The notes under the pieces were generated by a model. It was not told where the DNA came from. It ran no database searches and saw nothing but the letters and a program-made list of their open reading frames with translations. DNA of 64,000 nucleotides from Calothrix sp. NIES-2100 (GTDB taxonomy: Bacteria > Cyanobacteriota > Cyanobacteriia > Cyanobacteriales > Nostocaceae). Made by a program: the position numbers and the translations under genes. The stretch is taken from NCBI RefSeq assembly GCF_002368195.1, contig NZ_AP018178.1:6770645-6834644 (forward strand). The letters run 5' to 3'. Positions 41,378 through 51,877 of the stretch are shown one piece after another (positions within the stretch are counted from its first letter, which is position 1; every line of letters starts with the position of its first letter).

Positions 41378-41907
41378 TCAATTTTGTTGTTCTCAGTTGT
41401 CATTTATCAAAAAAGGGAACAGGCTTGGGTGAACTCTTAACAGTTTTCTTGATTTCCTGTTCCCTCATAGGAGTAACAAACCCCTACTTCTCTACCTTAT
41501 CCCCACGATAAATTTTCCCACCCACCGACTAATTTCATTCAAATATTGGCGGTATGGTTAAATATAGCAATTTGCAGTATAATACTATGTTTAAATTATT
41601 TTTCCCAACTAAATATTCATACAAGAAGTTTCAAATTACTACCTTTTACCAATATCATAAATAATACTACTACCTTAATTAAAATTATCTCTTCCTATTA
41701 CCGATAAGCGGAATTGATATTTTGTAATTAACTTCTTTATATACCAGTCCTAAATGAGTTACAAACATTTCTCCTCCTTGTCCTCCTTGTCCTCCTTGTC
41801 CTCCTTGTCCCCCTTGTCCCTTTTGTTTGGATATCAAATAGGATTGCTATAGTTTCATACCTAAATCGGATTGTTATATTTTTCAGGACTAACTATTGTG
41901 ATGCTTC
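41378..41907. other. Divergent intergenic region with TCCTCCTTG tandem repeat
   Basis: 530 bases between the PEP-synthase-like gene and mgtC. 41772-41825 has five to six copies of the 9-mer TCCTCCTTG, ending in CCCTTGTCCC. The rest is AT-rich, without recognised genes or hairpins. Confidence 0.7.
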
Positions 41908-42345
41908 ATGAGCCTTGATTTACAAGATATTACCTTTAGACTGTGCATAGCATTGCTGAGTGGGGCAATCATCGGCGTAGAAAGACAACTCAGACACAAG
42001 CCAGCGGGTTTAAGAACTCATATGTTGGTCAGTCTGGGATCAGCTATTTTTACTCTTATACCACTGTCTACAGCAGGATTGAATCCCAGTGCTGATGCTC
42101 TCTCGCGGGTAATTCAAGGTATTGCTGCTGGTGTAGGCTTTCTCGGTGCTGGAGAGATTTTGCACGAATCTTCTCACGAATCACAAAGACCGGAAATTCA
42201 CGGATTAACATCAGCTGCGGCTGTTTGGGTATCCGCTGCTTTGGGAATTGCGGCTGGGTGTGGCTTGTGGCAATTAGGATTAATCGGTGCTTTGCTAACT
42301 TTTTTAGTTCTGACTGTTTTCAAAAAATTAGAAAGATGGAGTTAG
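41908..42345 (+). CDS. MgtC/SapB family membrane protein
   Basis: 145 residues with four membrane helices. The family core is clear: RLCIALLSGAIIGVERQLRH, then KPAGLRTHMLVSLGSA, and RVIQGIAAGVGFLGAGEIL, with GLTSAAAVWVSAALGIAAG. MgtC proteins help growth at low magnesium and modulate F1Fo-ATPase in pathogens; in free-living cyanobacteria the role is not known. It lacks the C-terminal ACT-like domain of Salmonella MgtC, so it is the short SapB-like form. Its end overlaps the end of the next convergent gene by 4 bases. Confidence 0.9.
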   Translation: MSLDLQDITFRLCIALLSGAIIGVERQLRHKPAGLRTHMLVSLGSAIFTLIPLSTAGLNPSADALSRVIQGIAAGVGFLGAGEILHESSHESQRPEIHGLTSAAAVWVSAALGIAAGCGLWQLGLIGALLTFLVLTVFKKLERWS

Positions 42346-42773
42346 TTATTTTTCTGAGAGCAATTAAATAATTCTAAGGCTTTGGCAAAAATAGTCTCTT
42401 CCGCTCGAGTTTGGAGAATCAATTTTACTACATTAATAAATTCCCAATCATTCTCGATATCATTTTCAATTGTTTTACTGGCTGCATAAAAAATTACATC
42501 GTTATCATGGAGTTCATTGGTAGTACCTGTTTGTAATTGTGATTTTTTATTGTCCCAATAAACTGCTTTACCACGTAAAGTCAATTGAAACCATAAGATT
42601 TCATCGTTGTTTAATTCAAAGAACACATCAAAATAAGGTTCTTCCCCTTGAAACCATACTCTTGTTGTACCTGGTTGCTGCGATTTTTTGAGGATTTTTT
42701 GCTCAATTCCTCGCAATGATGCAGCTAGTTCAGCAATTTCCGCTTTATTGAAAATGTAATTTTCTTTACACAT
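42342..42773 (-). CDS. Hypothetical protein, 143 aa
   Basis: ATG 42773, stop at 42342, overlapping the mgtC stop tail to tail by 4 bases. Helical at both ends, with a central beta-rich segment (TTRVWFQGEEPYFDVFFELN, then EILWFQLTLRGKAVYWD). No signal, no membrane helix, two cysteines. The pattern resembles small immunity-like or regulatory proteins of unknown function in cyanobacteria. I recognise no family. Confidence 0.65.
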   Translation of the reverse strand: MCKENYIFNKAEIAELAASLRGIEQKILKKSQQPGTTRVWFQGEEPYFDVFFELNNDEILWFQLTLRGKAVYWDNKKSQLQTGTTNELHDNDVIFYAASKTIENDIENDWEFINVVKLILQTRAEETIFAKALELFNCSQKNN

Positions 42774-43258
42774 ATAGCAATTATATTTGAGTTGTTAAAT
42801 TAGTCGTTGATGCTTGTATTTACGGGCAATAGAGGCTCTATCACTAGCTTTTTTAACGAATGATTTAGGATTTTTTTTAAAAATACCCCCGTAATGTAAT
42901 GGCAAATTTTCAGATAATTGAAAATATCAAATTTTAAAAATTTTAATTTAATCTGACTTCGATAAAAAATACTTTTAACTCACCTTCAGTATCTCTCCTA
43001 CCTCTTTTTTACCATCTCCTCAAAGGATAAGGGTGGTAGGAGTAGCTTTGATTATTAGAGAGGAGAGAGAAGGCTAATTTTTGGTTATTAAAATAAAATT
43101 TTTCTTTGAGTTTCTTAAATAATATTCCAATACTTTTCCTAAGTATCCGGAGAAATATTTTATATTTATACCAACATTATTTACGCAGAGGTAAGGGAAA
43201 ATTGAACCTGAACTTACCTAAGCAAAGTACGTGGGTACTTCACTAAGCGAGCATGTGG
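42774..43258. other. Intergenic region downstream of recF
   Basis: 485 AT-rich bases. CTCCTACC (42995-43002) pairs with GGTAGGAG (43035-43042). The hairpin lies 217 bases past the recF stop (minus strand) and is too far to be its evident terminator. Nothing else seen. Confidence 0.55.
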
Positions 43259-44374
43259 TTATGATATCTCTCCTGCTTTGACAAGCAGAATTTGAGATGA
43301 ATCCAACCATTGTGAGTCAAAAGAACCAAGGTGAGTGGTGGTAATTAAAGTTTGAAATCGGTCTTGAATAGCATCAAGTAACTGATTTTGACGGTATGGA
43401 TCTAGTTCTGCTAAAACATCATCTAATAATAGCAGGGGTGGTTCTCCCACAACTTCTTCAATGAGTTGTAATTCTGCTAATTTGAGAGCTAATACTAGGG
43501 TTCGCTGTTGACCTTGGGAACCGTATTGACGAGCAGGTGTTTGGTTAATGATTAATTCTATTTCGTCGCGATGAGGGCCGACAAGGGTAGTACCTTGGCG
43601 TAGTTCAGCAATGGCGCGCTGTTGTATTTTATCTAAAAAAGCTTGTTCTACTTGTTGAGGATAGTTTTCCCCCAAAGGCACACTAGGTGCATATTTAATT
43701 TGGAGATTTTCCGCACTACCACTAATACTAGAGTGCCAATTGCTAGCAATAGGCGCTAATCTTTGTATAGCTCGTTCGCGCCTTCTAATGACTCTTGTAC
43801 CTGTGGTAGCTAACTGTGCATCCCATACAGCTAATTGTTCTGATTGCTGGCTACTAAATGCTGAGTCTTGAGTATGTTTTAAAAAAGCATTACGCTGGCG
43901 CAAAACCTGATTGTATTGCTGCAAAATATGAGCATACACAGGTTCGAGTTGGATTAATAAAGTATCTAGCCAGCTACGACGACCGTCAGGGCCACCACGC
44001 ACCAAGTCTAAATCTAAACTAGAAAACTCCACGGCATTCAAAACACCGAGAAAGTCCATCTGACGACGCACGGCTTCGCCATTGAGTGCAACAGTCCGCC
44101 GCCCATGACTGCGGAGAGTTAGGGTGAGATCGCTAACACAATCTTTCCTTTCTAAGGAGGCGTTAATTTGCGCGATCGCTTCTCCTTCTTGAACTAAATC
44201 GCGATCGCGCGCCATTCGATGCGATCGCAATGTCGCCAATAACTCCACCGCCTCCAACAAATTCGACTTCCCCTGAGCATTATTACCTACCAAAATTGTT
44301 TTGGCAGCCTTAAACTCCACTTTTTGGTCTGTGTAATTGCGAAATTGTCTCAGGTGAATGGATTTGAGAAACAT
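43259..44374 (-). CDS. recF: DNA replication/repair protein RecF
   Basis: 371 residues from ATG 44374 (MFLKSIHLRQFRNYTDQKVE). The frame continues upstream for 63 codons, but that part encodes repeats (MGHGAWG, then LPALPTLPC) and is not RecF. Motifs: Walker A GNNAQGKS 30-37, the DFLGVLNAVEFSSLDLDLV and GGPDGRRSWLD stretch, QGQQRTLVLALKLAEL as ABC-type signature, and Walker B PLLLLDDVLAELD. RecF loads RecA at gapped DNA with RecO and RecR. It is downstream of pacL on the same strand but separated by repeats. Confidence 0.96.
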   Translation of the reverse strand: MFLKSIHLRQFRNYTDQKVEFKAAKTILVGNNAQGKSNLLEAVELLATLRSHRMARDRDLVQEGEAIAQINASLERKDCVSDLTLTLRSHGRRTVALNGEAVRRQMDFLGVLNAVEFSSLDLDLVRGGPDGRRSWLDTLLIQLEPVYAHILQQYNQVLRQRNAFLKHTQDSAFSSQQSEQLAVWDAQLATTGTRVIRRRERAIQRLAPIASNWHSSISGSAENLQIKYAPSVPLGENYPQQVEQAFLDKIQQRAIAELRQGTTLVGPHRDEIELIINQTPARQYGSQGQQRTLVLALKLAELQLIEEVVGEPPLLLLDDVLAELDPYRQNQLLDAIQDRFQTLITTTHLGSFDSQWLDSSQILLVKAGEIS

Positions 44375-44515
44375 AGTGGAGAGATGAGGGAGTAGGGGGA
44401 GAGGGGGGGACAAGGAGGACACACTTCGGCTGCGCTCAGTGACCGGAGGACAAGGGAGTGTGGGGAGTGCGGGAAGTGTGGGGAGAAAGAAATCACTAAT
44501 GACTATTGCAAGATT

Positions 44516-44567
44516 GCCCCATGCCCCATGCCCCATGCCCAATGCCCAATGCCCCATGCCCAATGCT
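44516..44567. repeat. Heptanucleotide tandem repeat (CCCCATG/CCCAATG)
   Basis: Seven copies of the CCCCATG/CCCAATG unit between recF and pacL. Translated on the minus strand they give a false N-terminal extension to RecF. Same unit as at 34770-34840. Confidence 0.85.
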
Positions 44568-44569
44568 CA

Positions 44570-47431
44570 TCACACAGTCTTTTTGCCCATTAATCGGAAG
44601 AATATCTTCTCCGATTCCACCCAAACAAACATTAAGGCACTAAAGCCAATACAAATCGCTAACTCCTGGGGGGGTAGCCAGTGAGTACCAAAGAAATCTC
44701 GCAGGGGTGGAACGTAAACTAGCATCAACTGCAAAATTGTCGTGACAACTACAGCCCCTAACACAAACGGATTAGAGAAGGGATTCATCTCTATGGTTAG
44801 TTGGTTATTGGAGCGAATAGCGATCGCATGACCCATTTGCGCAATACACAGGGAGGTGAATACCATTGTCTTCCAGCGTTCTGGGTCGAGTCCTGGCCCT
44901 GTTACTGCTTGGGAATGATAGTATGCCCATTCCATGAGAATAATCGTGATAATCGCAAAGATAATTCCAATGCGAATCATATAAGAACCCAATCCCCTAG
45001 CAAAGATACTTTCGCGGGGGCTGAAGGGTGGGCGTTGCATTACATCTGGTTCTGGGGGTTCCACAGCTAAGGCTAAGGCTGGTAAACCGTCTGTAACTAA
45101 GTTCATCCAGAGAATTTGTAAGGGGGTGAGGGGAACGCCTCCCAACCCTAAAATTGGTGCGGCGGCAATTGTTAGCACTTCGCCAATATTACTTCCCAGG
45201 ATGTATTTAATAAAACGGCGGATGTTGGTGTAGACTACTCTACCTTCTTTGGTGGCAGCGACGATGGTGGCAAAGTTGTCATCTAGCAGCACCATGTCGC
45301 TAGCTTCTTTACTCACATCTGTGCCAGTAATGCCCATTGCAATCCCGATATCGGCTTGTTTCAATGCTGGGGCATCATTGACACCGTCGCCTGTCATGGC
45401 GACAAATCTACCACGGCGTTGCAGGGCTTTGACAATTCGTAATTTGTGTTCTGGGGAAACTCGCGCATAAATGCTGACTAAGTCTACATTTTGCTCTAGT
45501 TCCTCGTCGCTCATGCGCTGTAATTCTTGCCCAGTCAGAACACGCGCACCTTCCTCTGCTATGCCTAAATCAGCCGCGATCGCTCTTGCTGTTAATTGGT
45601 GATCCCCTGTAATCATCACTGGGCGAATCCCCGCTTCCCGACATTCTTGGACTGCTGCTCTCACTTCTGGGCGTGGTGCATCTAGCATTCCGACTAATCC
45701 CAGCCACACCAACTCGGTTTCTGAGGCTTCGTCTGAGCCTTCTGGCGGGATTTCTGCCCAGGGTTTGTAGGCGAAACCTAGTACCCTTAAACCTTTACTC
45801 GCCATTTGGTCATTTTCTGCCAAGATTTGCTGGCGTTGTTCTTCAGTTAAGGGGGCGGAATGTCTCCCCAAATAAACTTGGCTGCAACGCGCCAAAATTA
45901 ACTCTGGGGAACCTTTGGTAAACATTAAGTAATTTTCAGTTTGCAGAAAACCTGCGATCGCTGGGTCAATTCCTGTGCCGGAAGATTCACCAGTATTCAC
46001 TGCCTCAACCTGAGAAATTACGCTCATCCGCTTACGTTCTGAGGAAAAGGGGAATTCTGCTACTCTGGGTAATTTACTATCCCACTGGTCTTTTTCAATA
46101 CCTGCTTTCCCTGCCAGGGTCATCAATGCGCCTTCGGTGGGGTCGCCTAAAATTGCCCATTCCCCAGTTTCTTTTTGCAGCACCGAATCATTACAAACAG
46201 CACAGGCGACTAGCAAAGCGGAGATTTCCGGATAATCTTCTACAGAAATTTTTTGTCCGTTTAATTGAAAATCCCCTATGGGCGCGTAACCTTCTCCTGT
46301 AACTTTAAAAGTATCATTATTTGTATAAACTGATTGCACGACCATTTTGTTCTGAGTTAGCGTGCCAGTTTTATCAGAACAGATAGTAGTTACAGAACCC
46401 AAGGTTTCCACCGCTGGGAGTTTACGAATCAAGGCATTGTGCCTGACCATGCGCTGGGTTCCCAATGCCAAGGTGACGGTGATCACGGCGGGTAGACCTT
46501 CAGGAACCACAGCCACCGCCATACTCAAGGAAACTTCGAGAAGTTCTTGTAACTTGCTAAAACCTCTGGTCTGAATGATACCGCCGATGACAACAATTGC
46601 CACGAGAATCAAAGAACCGCTGACGAGGACGTTACCTAGTTGCGTCATCCGCTGTTGCAGAGGCGTAGGTTCACTTTCCACTGACTGCAACAGAGTAGCA
46701 ATTTTACCTAGCTCTGTTTTCATGCCAGTACTAGTAACTAGAACCTTGGCGCGTCCTTGGACAACTTCGGTTCCTTGATAGACGACATTGAGGCGATCGC
46801 CTAATGATGTTTCTTCTGGTAATTGTAATGTTGCTTGTTTATTGACAGCTTCGGCTTCGCCAGTCAGCGCTGATTCCCGAATTTGTAAATTCGATTGTTC
46901 AATCAAGCGCCCATCAGCAGCTATTTGCACCCCAGCTTCCAGCAGCATCACATCCCCAGGAACTATTTCCTTAGAGGCGACATCCAAGAGTTTGCGATCG
47001 CGGATGACGCGCACTAGGGGAGAGGAGAGTTTTTTCAGAGCTGCAAGGGCTTTTTCGGCACGGCTTTCTTGAACATAGCCAAGGATACCATTGAGGATGA
47101 CGATAGCCATGATGGCGATCGTATCTTTGAATGGCACTTCCCCAGGCTTAAGGGTACCTCCTTGCCAAGCCACGAGGTCTAAACCCCCGGAAATTAAGGC
47201 TACAGCAATCAGCATCAACAACATGATGTTCTTGAACTGATCCAACAGAATCTCCCAAGCACTGCGGCCACCATGTTCCTCAAGTTCGTTGGGGCCGTAT
47301 TTTTGCAACCGCTGTTCAACTTCTTGGGGTGTTAAGCCACTGTCTGCATTACTATTAAGCAGGTCTAGCGCTTTATCAACTTCTAAACTATGCCAAACAG
47401 TGGCACCTTCAGGCAGAGAATTAGCAGACAT
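44570..47431 (-). CDS. pacL: P-type (P2A-like) calcium-transporting ATPase
   Basis: 953 residues from ATG 47431 (MSANSLPEG); a GTG four codons earlier is possible. Domain order is that of P2 ATPases: cation-ATPase N domain, actuator loop [10 protein letters not shown], helix M4 with [10 protein letters not shown] (about 308-317), phosphorylation site DKTGTLT (Asp353), KGSPELIL nucleotide domain, and [18 protein letters not shown] hinge. M6 has [13 protein letters not shown]. The PEGLP and NxxxDGLP residues fit Ca(II) sites, as in cyanobacterial PacL, although Na/K specificity cannot be excluded. About ten membrane helices. It probably has its promoter in the divergent 277-base region shared with the 47709 gene. 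Confidence 0.92.
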   Translation of the reverse strand: MSANSLPEGATVWHSLEVDKALDLLNSNADSGLTPQEVEQRLQKYGPNELEEHGGRSAWEILLDQFKNIMLLMLIAVALISGGLDLVAWQGGTLKPGEVPFKDTIAIMAIVILNGILGYVQESRAEKALAALKKLSSPLVRVIRDRKLLDVASKEIVPGDVMLLEAGVQIAADGRLIEQSNLQIRESALTGEAEAVNKQATLQLPEETSLGDRLNVVYQGTEVVQGRAKVLVTSTGMKTELGKIATLLQSVESEPTPLQQRMTQLGNVLVSGSLILVAIVVIGGIIQTRGFSKLQELLEVSLSMAVAVVPEGLPAVITVTLALGTQRMVRHNALIRKLPAVETLGSVTTICSDKTGTLTQNKMVVQSVYTNNDTFKVTGEGYAPIGDFQLNGQKISVEDYPEISALLVACAVCNDSVLQKETGEWAILGDPTEGALMTLAGKAGIEKDQWDSKLPRVAEFPFSSERKRMSVISQVEAVNTGESSGTGIDPAIAGFLQTENYLMFTKGSPELILARCSQVYLGRHSAPLTEEQRQQILAENDQMASKGLRVLGFAYKPWAEIPPEGSDEASETELVWLGLVGMLDAPRPEVRAAVQECREAGIRPVMITGDHQLTARAIAADLGIAEEGARVLTGQELQRMSDEELEQNVDLVSIYARVSPEHKLRIVKALQRRGRFVAMTGDGVNDAPALKQADIGIAMGITGTDVSKEASDMVLLDDNFATIVAATKEGRVVYTNIRRFIKYILGSNIGEVLTIAAAPILGLGGVPLTPLQILWMNLVTDGLPALALAVEPPEPDVMQRPPFSPRESIFARGLGSYMIRIGIIFAIITIILMEWAYYHSQAVTGPGLDPERWKTMVFTSLCIAQMGHAIAIRSNNQLTIEMNPFSNPFVLGAVVVTTILQLMLVYVPPLRDFFGTHWLPPQELAICIGFSALMFVWVESEKIFFRLMGKKTV

Positions 47432-47708
47432 CGTGTAAGTCACAGGAAATGGTTACAGAATTCGATCATAATTTAGTGGTGGCTGGAAAACCATCAACTA
47501 AAGTTACATACAGGCTATTGCCAAATTGTAATAGTGTAGATGTGATTCCTGACATTTGTCACTTTCTCCTCTGGGGAGTTATATGTGTTATTTCCTAGGC
47601 CAGAGTTGTTGTGGAACACATTCCACTGATAATGGTAAGCAAGATCCATCTGAAGCTTGGTCACATGGGACGCACCACAAATTATTTTAGGCGTGCTAAA
47701 CGAATTAA

Positions 47709-49394
47709 ATGAATATGCTTAATATGAGTTTCCCTCTTCCCAGTATGACCGTTAGCGATATGTTTGGGCAAAGAACAATTCGACCGCTAACTGCTGCCGC
47801 ATTAAGTGGTATTGCTTTCATTCAAGATAGACTCATTGCTATTGATACTATTAAAGGACATCTGCTAGAAATTGACCCAATATCAGACAACAGCAAAATT
47901 CTCAATCCGCACCAAGTCAAGGAATTTACTGAAGTCACAGGTCTAGCAGTATGGGAGGACACCCTTTGGGTAACTCGTGGTAACAGTGTATATCGCTGCC
48001 AACTGAATTCTTTAGGTCTAGAGCATTTTGTGACATTGCCTTATCCGGCTGATGGTGTTGCTGTTTGGGAATCAACAGTTTATATCAGCTGCCAAAAGCT
48101 AGGCTATATCTTGATTTATGAATCCGATAGCCGCAAAGAAATTACCAGGTTTTATGCGCCTGGAGTCGGTTTAGAAAATTTGGCAGTTAGTCAGGATACT
48201 TTGTGGGTAAGCGATCGCACAGAACAAACAGTTTATTCCCTCGATCGGGCTACTGGAGAAATTCAATTCACTGTCCTCACACCCTTTGACTCGCCTACAG
48301 GTATAGCTGTACATAAAGATGGCGAAACAGGCAAAGAAAATCTTTATGTCGCTTATGCCTCAGAAGAGCCTTATATTCGGGATAACCCCAATGCTGATCC
48401 CAGTCATGAGCTAACATACCGCGATCGCACTTTCATTCATCCCCTGTATTATCATTACGAGCCAGAGAAACGCTACGCCCTTTCCAATGGCTACCTGATC
48501 GAAATGTCCTATGCTGAGGAAATTGCACCTTTAGAAGAGGTGTATTTAACAAATTTAGAGTGGCGGATAGCTTTACCATCGGAAACCGAACGCCAAAAAG
48601 TCAAACACGTTGAACCTATTGGTCTACCTTTTACAGAAGAAGTGATCGATGGACAACGGGTAGCAGTGTTTAAATTTGATACCCTCACCCCCGGCGAACG
48701 CCATATATTTGGCTGGAAAGCGACTTTAGAAGTGCGCGGAATTAAATATCGCATCACCCCCAAAGATGTCGAAAATATTCCCGAACTTTCATCAGAATTT
48801 GAAAGCCGCTACTTAGTGGATGATGATGATTTAGCAATGGATACAAGCATTGTCCGCCATGCAGCTAGGGATGCAGCAGGTTCAGAAACCAATCTGTTGC
48901 GGAAAATGTACAGCATCCGCAATTATGTGTACGATGAATTATCTTATGGTATTAAACCTTACATTGATACGCCGGATATTGTTTTAGAACGGGGAGTAGG
49001 TTCCTGTGGTGAATATGTGGGCGTTTTGCTAGCACTGTGTCGTTTGAATGGCATTCCCTGCCGCACAGTAGGCAGGTATAAATGTCCACCTAATGGCGAA
49101 CTTCAAGGCATACCCCTACAACCAGACTTTAACCATGTTTGGTTAGAGTTCTACATCCCGAATATCGGCTGGTTACCAATGGAATCTAACCCTGATGATG
49201 TCGGGAATGCCGGCCCCTATCCCACACGCTTTTTTATGGGTTTATGCTGGTATCACATTGAAATTGGCAAAGGTATCACTTTTGAAAGCATTTCCAGTGG
49301 AGGTGAACGTCTCACCAAAGAAGATATTGCCATTGGCGACCTAGCAATTAATCATATTCGGTTTACAATTCTTAAAGAATTGCCGCCGTTTTAA
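47709..49394 (+). CDS. Beta-propeller-like protein with C-terminal transglutaminase domain
   Basis: 561 residues. The first 220 residues contain repeats of about 40 residues (TGLAVWEDTLWVTRGNSVYR, DGVAVWESTVYISCQ, ENLAVSQDTLWVSDRTEQTV), a short beta-propeller of NHL/SMP-30 type. A middle beta domain follows (about 260-360). The C-terminal transglutaminase-like domain has the triad Cys433 (GVGSCGEYVGVLLALC), His476 (FNHVWLEFYI) and Asp496 (MESNPDD). Such domains act as proteases, transglutaminases or isopeptidases. No signal peptide is present, so it is likely cytoplasmic. The propeller-transglutaminase pairing is unusual. Start chosen at the first ATG, with further in-frame ATGs at codons 3, 6 and 13. 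Confidence 0.85.
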   Translation: MNMLNMSFPLPSMTVSDMFGQRTIRPLTAAALSGIAFIQDRLIAIDTIKGHLLEIDPISDNSKILNPHQVKEFTEVTGLAVWEDTLWVTRGNSVYRCQLNSLGLEHFVTLPYPADGVAVWESTVYISCQKLGYILIYESDSRKEITRFYAPGVGLENLAVSQDTLWVSDRTEQTVYSLDRATGEIQFTVLTPFDSPTGIAVHKDGETGKENLYVAYASEEPYIRDNPNADPSHELTYRDRTFIHPLYYHYEPEKRYALSNGYLIEMSYAEEIAPLEEVYLTNLEWRIALPSETERQKVKHVEPIGLPFTEEVIDGQRVAVFKFDTLTPGERHIFGWKATLEVRGIKYRITPKDVENIPELSSEFESRYLVDDDDLAMDTSIVRHAARDAAGSETNLLRKMYSIRNYVYDELSYGIKPYIDTPDIVLERGVGSCGEYVGVLLALCRLNGIPCRTVGRYKCPPNGELQGIPLQPDFNHVWLEFYIPNIGWLPMESNPDDVGNAGPYPTRFFMGLCWYHIEIGKGITFESISSGGERLTKEDIAIGDLAINHIRFTILKELPPF

Positions 49395-49437
49395 AGTGGG
49401 CATTGGGCATTTGTCCCCCTTGTCTCCCTTGTCCCCC

Positions 49438-50295
49438 TCATCCCCCATTCACCCTTAAAATAGGCATAGAGTGAGCTTGAGGCTGTTTCAAGTCCGCAAA
49501 ATCACAGATAGAGCGAAATGGGCAAAAGCGGCAGTGCGAACCGGGATTTGGGGGGAATATTTTACTGAAATCTTCCGTTTCTTGGTGATATTTTTGTAAA
49601 TCTTGCTGATGTCTTTGGGCAATGTGAGCTAATTCAAATTCTAAGGATGCTAACTCGTGATGATTAATGCGGATTAATTCTGATTTTTTACAAAGTTCTA
49701 AATTATAGAACGATGCCACAGCTTCATGTCCGGGGTAAAGATAACGGGCAGCTAAAAGATAAACTAAAGCTTGTCGCTGGTCAAAGGCAGCTTTACCCGT
49801 TTTAAAATCTAAGATATGCAAAGTGCGATCGCTATCAATAAAGACACAATCCATCGCCGCATATAAACGGAAGCAATAATCATCCTGGTCAATTAAAATT
49901 GGTTTCGGGAAGCCTTCATCCCCCGGAGTTAATTGGAGGATATTTTTATTCAACAGCAAAGGCGCGTTGTGATATTTTTGCAAGATTTGCCGCACCCGCT
50001 GTTGAACTTCATGATCGGTATGGCTTAATTGCAGTATCTGGGCGACTTGATCGACACCATCCGATTGCTTTAATAGATGTCGATGATGATGAAATTCATA
50101 AACCCCTTTTTGGGCGAGGATACCAATGCGCTGGGGTGCAGTCGCTTTGCCTAAGAGTGCCTTAACTTGTGGCTCATGCTGACGCGCTTTGACAAACCCC
50201 CGTCTCATCTGGCAATGCCAGCGTTCTTGCCCTGTCGCTGGGGCAACTAAAGACCAAAGGTGATAACTGGCAAAAGGTCGGTCGGGGATTGACAT
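49438..50295 (-). CDS. PD-(D/E)XK nuclease with Fe-S cluster (Cas4/AddB-like)
   Basis: 285 residues from ATG 50295 (MSIPDRPFASYHLWSLV); the frame stays open 17 codons upstream but overlaps other sequence. The nuclease core has Asp149 (AAMDCVF), Asp163 and Lys165 (ILDFKTGK) and a QxxxY motif (Gln175, Tyr179). Cys28 plus CRFCPFRSIC at the C-terminus give the four cysteines of an iron-sulphur nuclease, the same arrangement as Cas4 and AddB. No cas gene or CRISPR array is in the window, so it is a stand-alone nuclease, probably in DNA repair. Divergent from the phosphohexomutase gene. Confidence 0.85.
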   Translation of the reverse strand: MSIPDRPFASYHLWSLVAPATGQERWHCQMRRGFVKARQHEPQVKALLGKATAPQRIGILAQKGVYEFHHHRHLLKQSDGVDQVAQILQLSHTDHEVQQRVRQILQKYHNAPLLLNKNILQLTPGDEGFPKPILIDQDDYCFRLYAAMDCVFIDSDRTLHILDFKTGKAAFDQRQALVYLLAARYLYPGHEAVASFYNLELCKKSELIRINHHELASLEFELAHIAQRHQQDLQKYHQETEDFSKIFPPNPGSHCRFCPFRSICDFADLKQPQAHSMPILRVNGG

Positions 50296-50400
50296 CGCTA
50301 ACAAGCAGTGAGAAAAATAACGATGGAGATACTTGCGGCTACGCACGCTTTGCGCGAAGCTTCCTATAGTAACGAAGTTGGAAGGGAGACTGAGGCATCA

Positions 50401-51828
50401 ATGAGCGCTAGTAGCAAATCCAGCAAAATTCAATTTGGTACTGATGGCTGGCGAGGAATTATCGCCGACGATTTTACTTTCCCCAATGTGAGGAAAGTTA
50501 CAAGAGCGATCGCTAGCTACCTGGAAACAGCCTATACAAAAGACAGGCCTGTTCTTGTAGCCTACGATACTCGATTTTTAGCTGACCAGTTTGCCCAAAC
50601 AGCCGCCCAAGTCTTGGCAGACTTGGGTTGGACGGTAAAAGTAACTAATCGGGATTGCCCCACACCAGTAATCGCCTATAACGCCCGTCTCCTAAATTCA
50701 GCAGGGGCGTTGATGTTTACGGCAAGCCATAATCCTGCACCCTACTGTGGGATTAAATATATCCCTGACTATGCTGGCCCTGCCACACCTGAGATTACTG
50801 ATACTATTGTGGCAAATATTGAAAGTGCATCAGATGCGCCACCAAGTAGCAGCCCATCGGGTTCTATTTCTATTTTCGATCCGAAACCCGATTATCTGCA
50901 ATTTCTCTACACCCTAATTGATGTTGAAACCATCAAAAAAGCCCAATTGAAGGTAAAATACGATGCTTTGTATTCAACTTCTCGCGGTTATTTAGATGAA
51001 GTTTTGCAACAATGTGGTGTGCAGCTAGAAAGTTTTCACACTTGGCGAGATGTGTTGTTTGGCGGTGGAATGCCAGAACCTAAAGGCGAGCAACTGGTAG
51101 AGTTAGTTGAAGCTGTACGCGCCGATCAAGCAGATTTAGGATTAGCAACAGATGGCGATAGCGATCGCTTTGGGATTGTCGATGAACAAGGCAATGTTCT
51201 TACCCCAAACACTGTGCTGCTATTGCTAGCACGCCATTTAATTAAAAATAAAGGCAAAACTGGCGCTATTGTCCGCACTGTCGCTACAACCCACCTATTA
51301 GATAATTTTGCAGCTAAATACGGGCTGCCAATTTATGAAACAGCAGTAGGCTTTAAATACATCGGTGAAAAAATGCGGGAAACCACCGTATTAATTGGTG
51401 GTGAAGAATCCGGCGGTTTAAGCGTAATCGGGCATATTCCCGAAAAAGATGGCGTTTTAGCCGATATGCTAGTTGCAGAAGCGATCGCCTATGAAGGTAA
51501 GCCTTTGAGTCAATTAGTCAAAGAAGCGATCGCCGAAGCTGATGGCCCGCTTTACAATAATCGCCTAGACTTACATCTCACCGAAGCCCATAAAACAGCC
51601 GTCATCGACTCCTTCACCAAAAATCCACCCACAGAAGTGGCGGGAATTAAAGTTAAAGAAGTCGGTCGCAAAGACGGAATTAAACTTTACTTAGAAGAAG
51701 GAAGTTGGATATTACTGCGTCCCTCCGGTACAGAACCCCTAGTACGTGTTTATCTAGAAACCCACTCACCGGAAAAACTCACCCAAATCGCCCAAGAAAT
51801 GGAAAGTGCGATCGCTAAACTGAAGTAA
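50401..51828 (+). CDS. Phosphoglucomutase/phosphomannomutase family protein
   Basis: 475 residues from ATG 50401 (MSASSKSSKIQFGTDGWRG). The frame is open to 50308, but that part overlaps the divergent nuclease promoter and includes a GC-rich repeat-like stretch. Four alpha-D-phosphohexomutase signatures are present: phosphoserine loop TASHNP (Ser109), metal loop ATDGDSDRFG, sugar-binding GGEESGGL and phosphate-binding RPSGTEPLVRVY. The enzyme interconverts hexose 1- and 6-phosphates through a bisphosphate. Length is that of ManB/GlmM-like proteins, not the longer Pgm. Substrate (glucose, mannose or glucosamine) is not certain. Confidence 0.93.
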   Translation: MSASSKSSKIQFGTDGWRGIIADDFTFPNVRKVTRAIASYLETAYTKDRPVLVAYDTRFLADQFAQTAAQVLADLGWTVKVTNRDCPTPVIAYNARLLNSAGALMFTASHNPAPYCGIKYIPDYAGPATPEITDTIVANIESASDAPPSSSPSGSISIFDPKPDYLQFLYTLIDVETIKKAQLKVKYDALYSTSRGYLDEVLQQCGVQLESFHTWRDVLFGGGMPEPKGEQLVELVEAVRADQADLGLATDGDSDRFGIVDEQGNVLTPNTVLLLLARHLIKNKGKTGAIVRTVATTHLLDNFAAKYGLPIYETAVGFKYIGEKMRETTVLIGGEESGGLSVIGHIPEKDGVLADMLVAEAIAYEGKPLSQLVKEAIAEADGPLYNNRLDLHLTEAHKTAVIDSFTKNPPTEVAGIKVKEVGRKDGIKLYLEEGSWILLRPSGTEPLVRVYLETHSPEKLTQIAQEMESAIAKLK

Positions 51829-51877
51829 AACCATCACCCTAACCCCTCTTCCCAGACGGAGAGGGGTGTAAATAATT

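Noticed and set aside
43259..44563. A 434-residue RecF with a long N-terminal extension
   Set aside because: The extra 63 codons translate tandem CCCCATG repeats and C-rich DNA. True RecF begins MFLKSIHL at 44374.
44801..47072. Several plus-strand open frames inside pacL
   Set aside because: They are antisense to a highly conserved P-type ATPase and show no domain of their own.
49438..50295. Cas4 as sign of a CRISPR-Cas locus
   Set aside because: The nuclease has Cas4-like Fe-S cysteines, but no cas1, cas2 or array is nearby. A stand-alone repair nuclease fits better.
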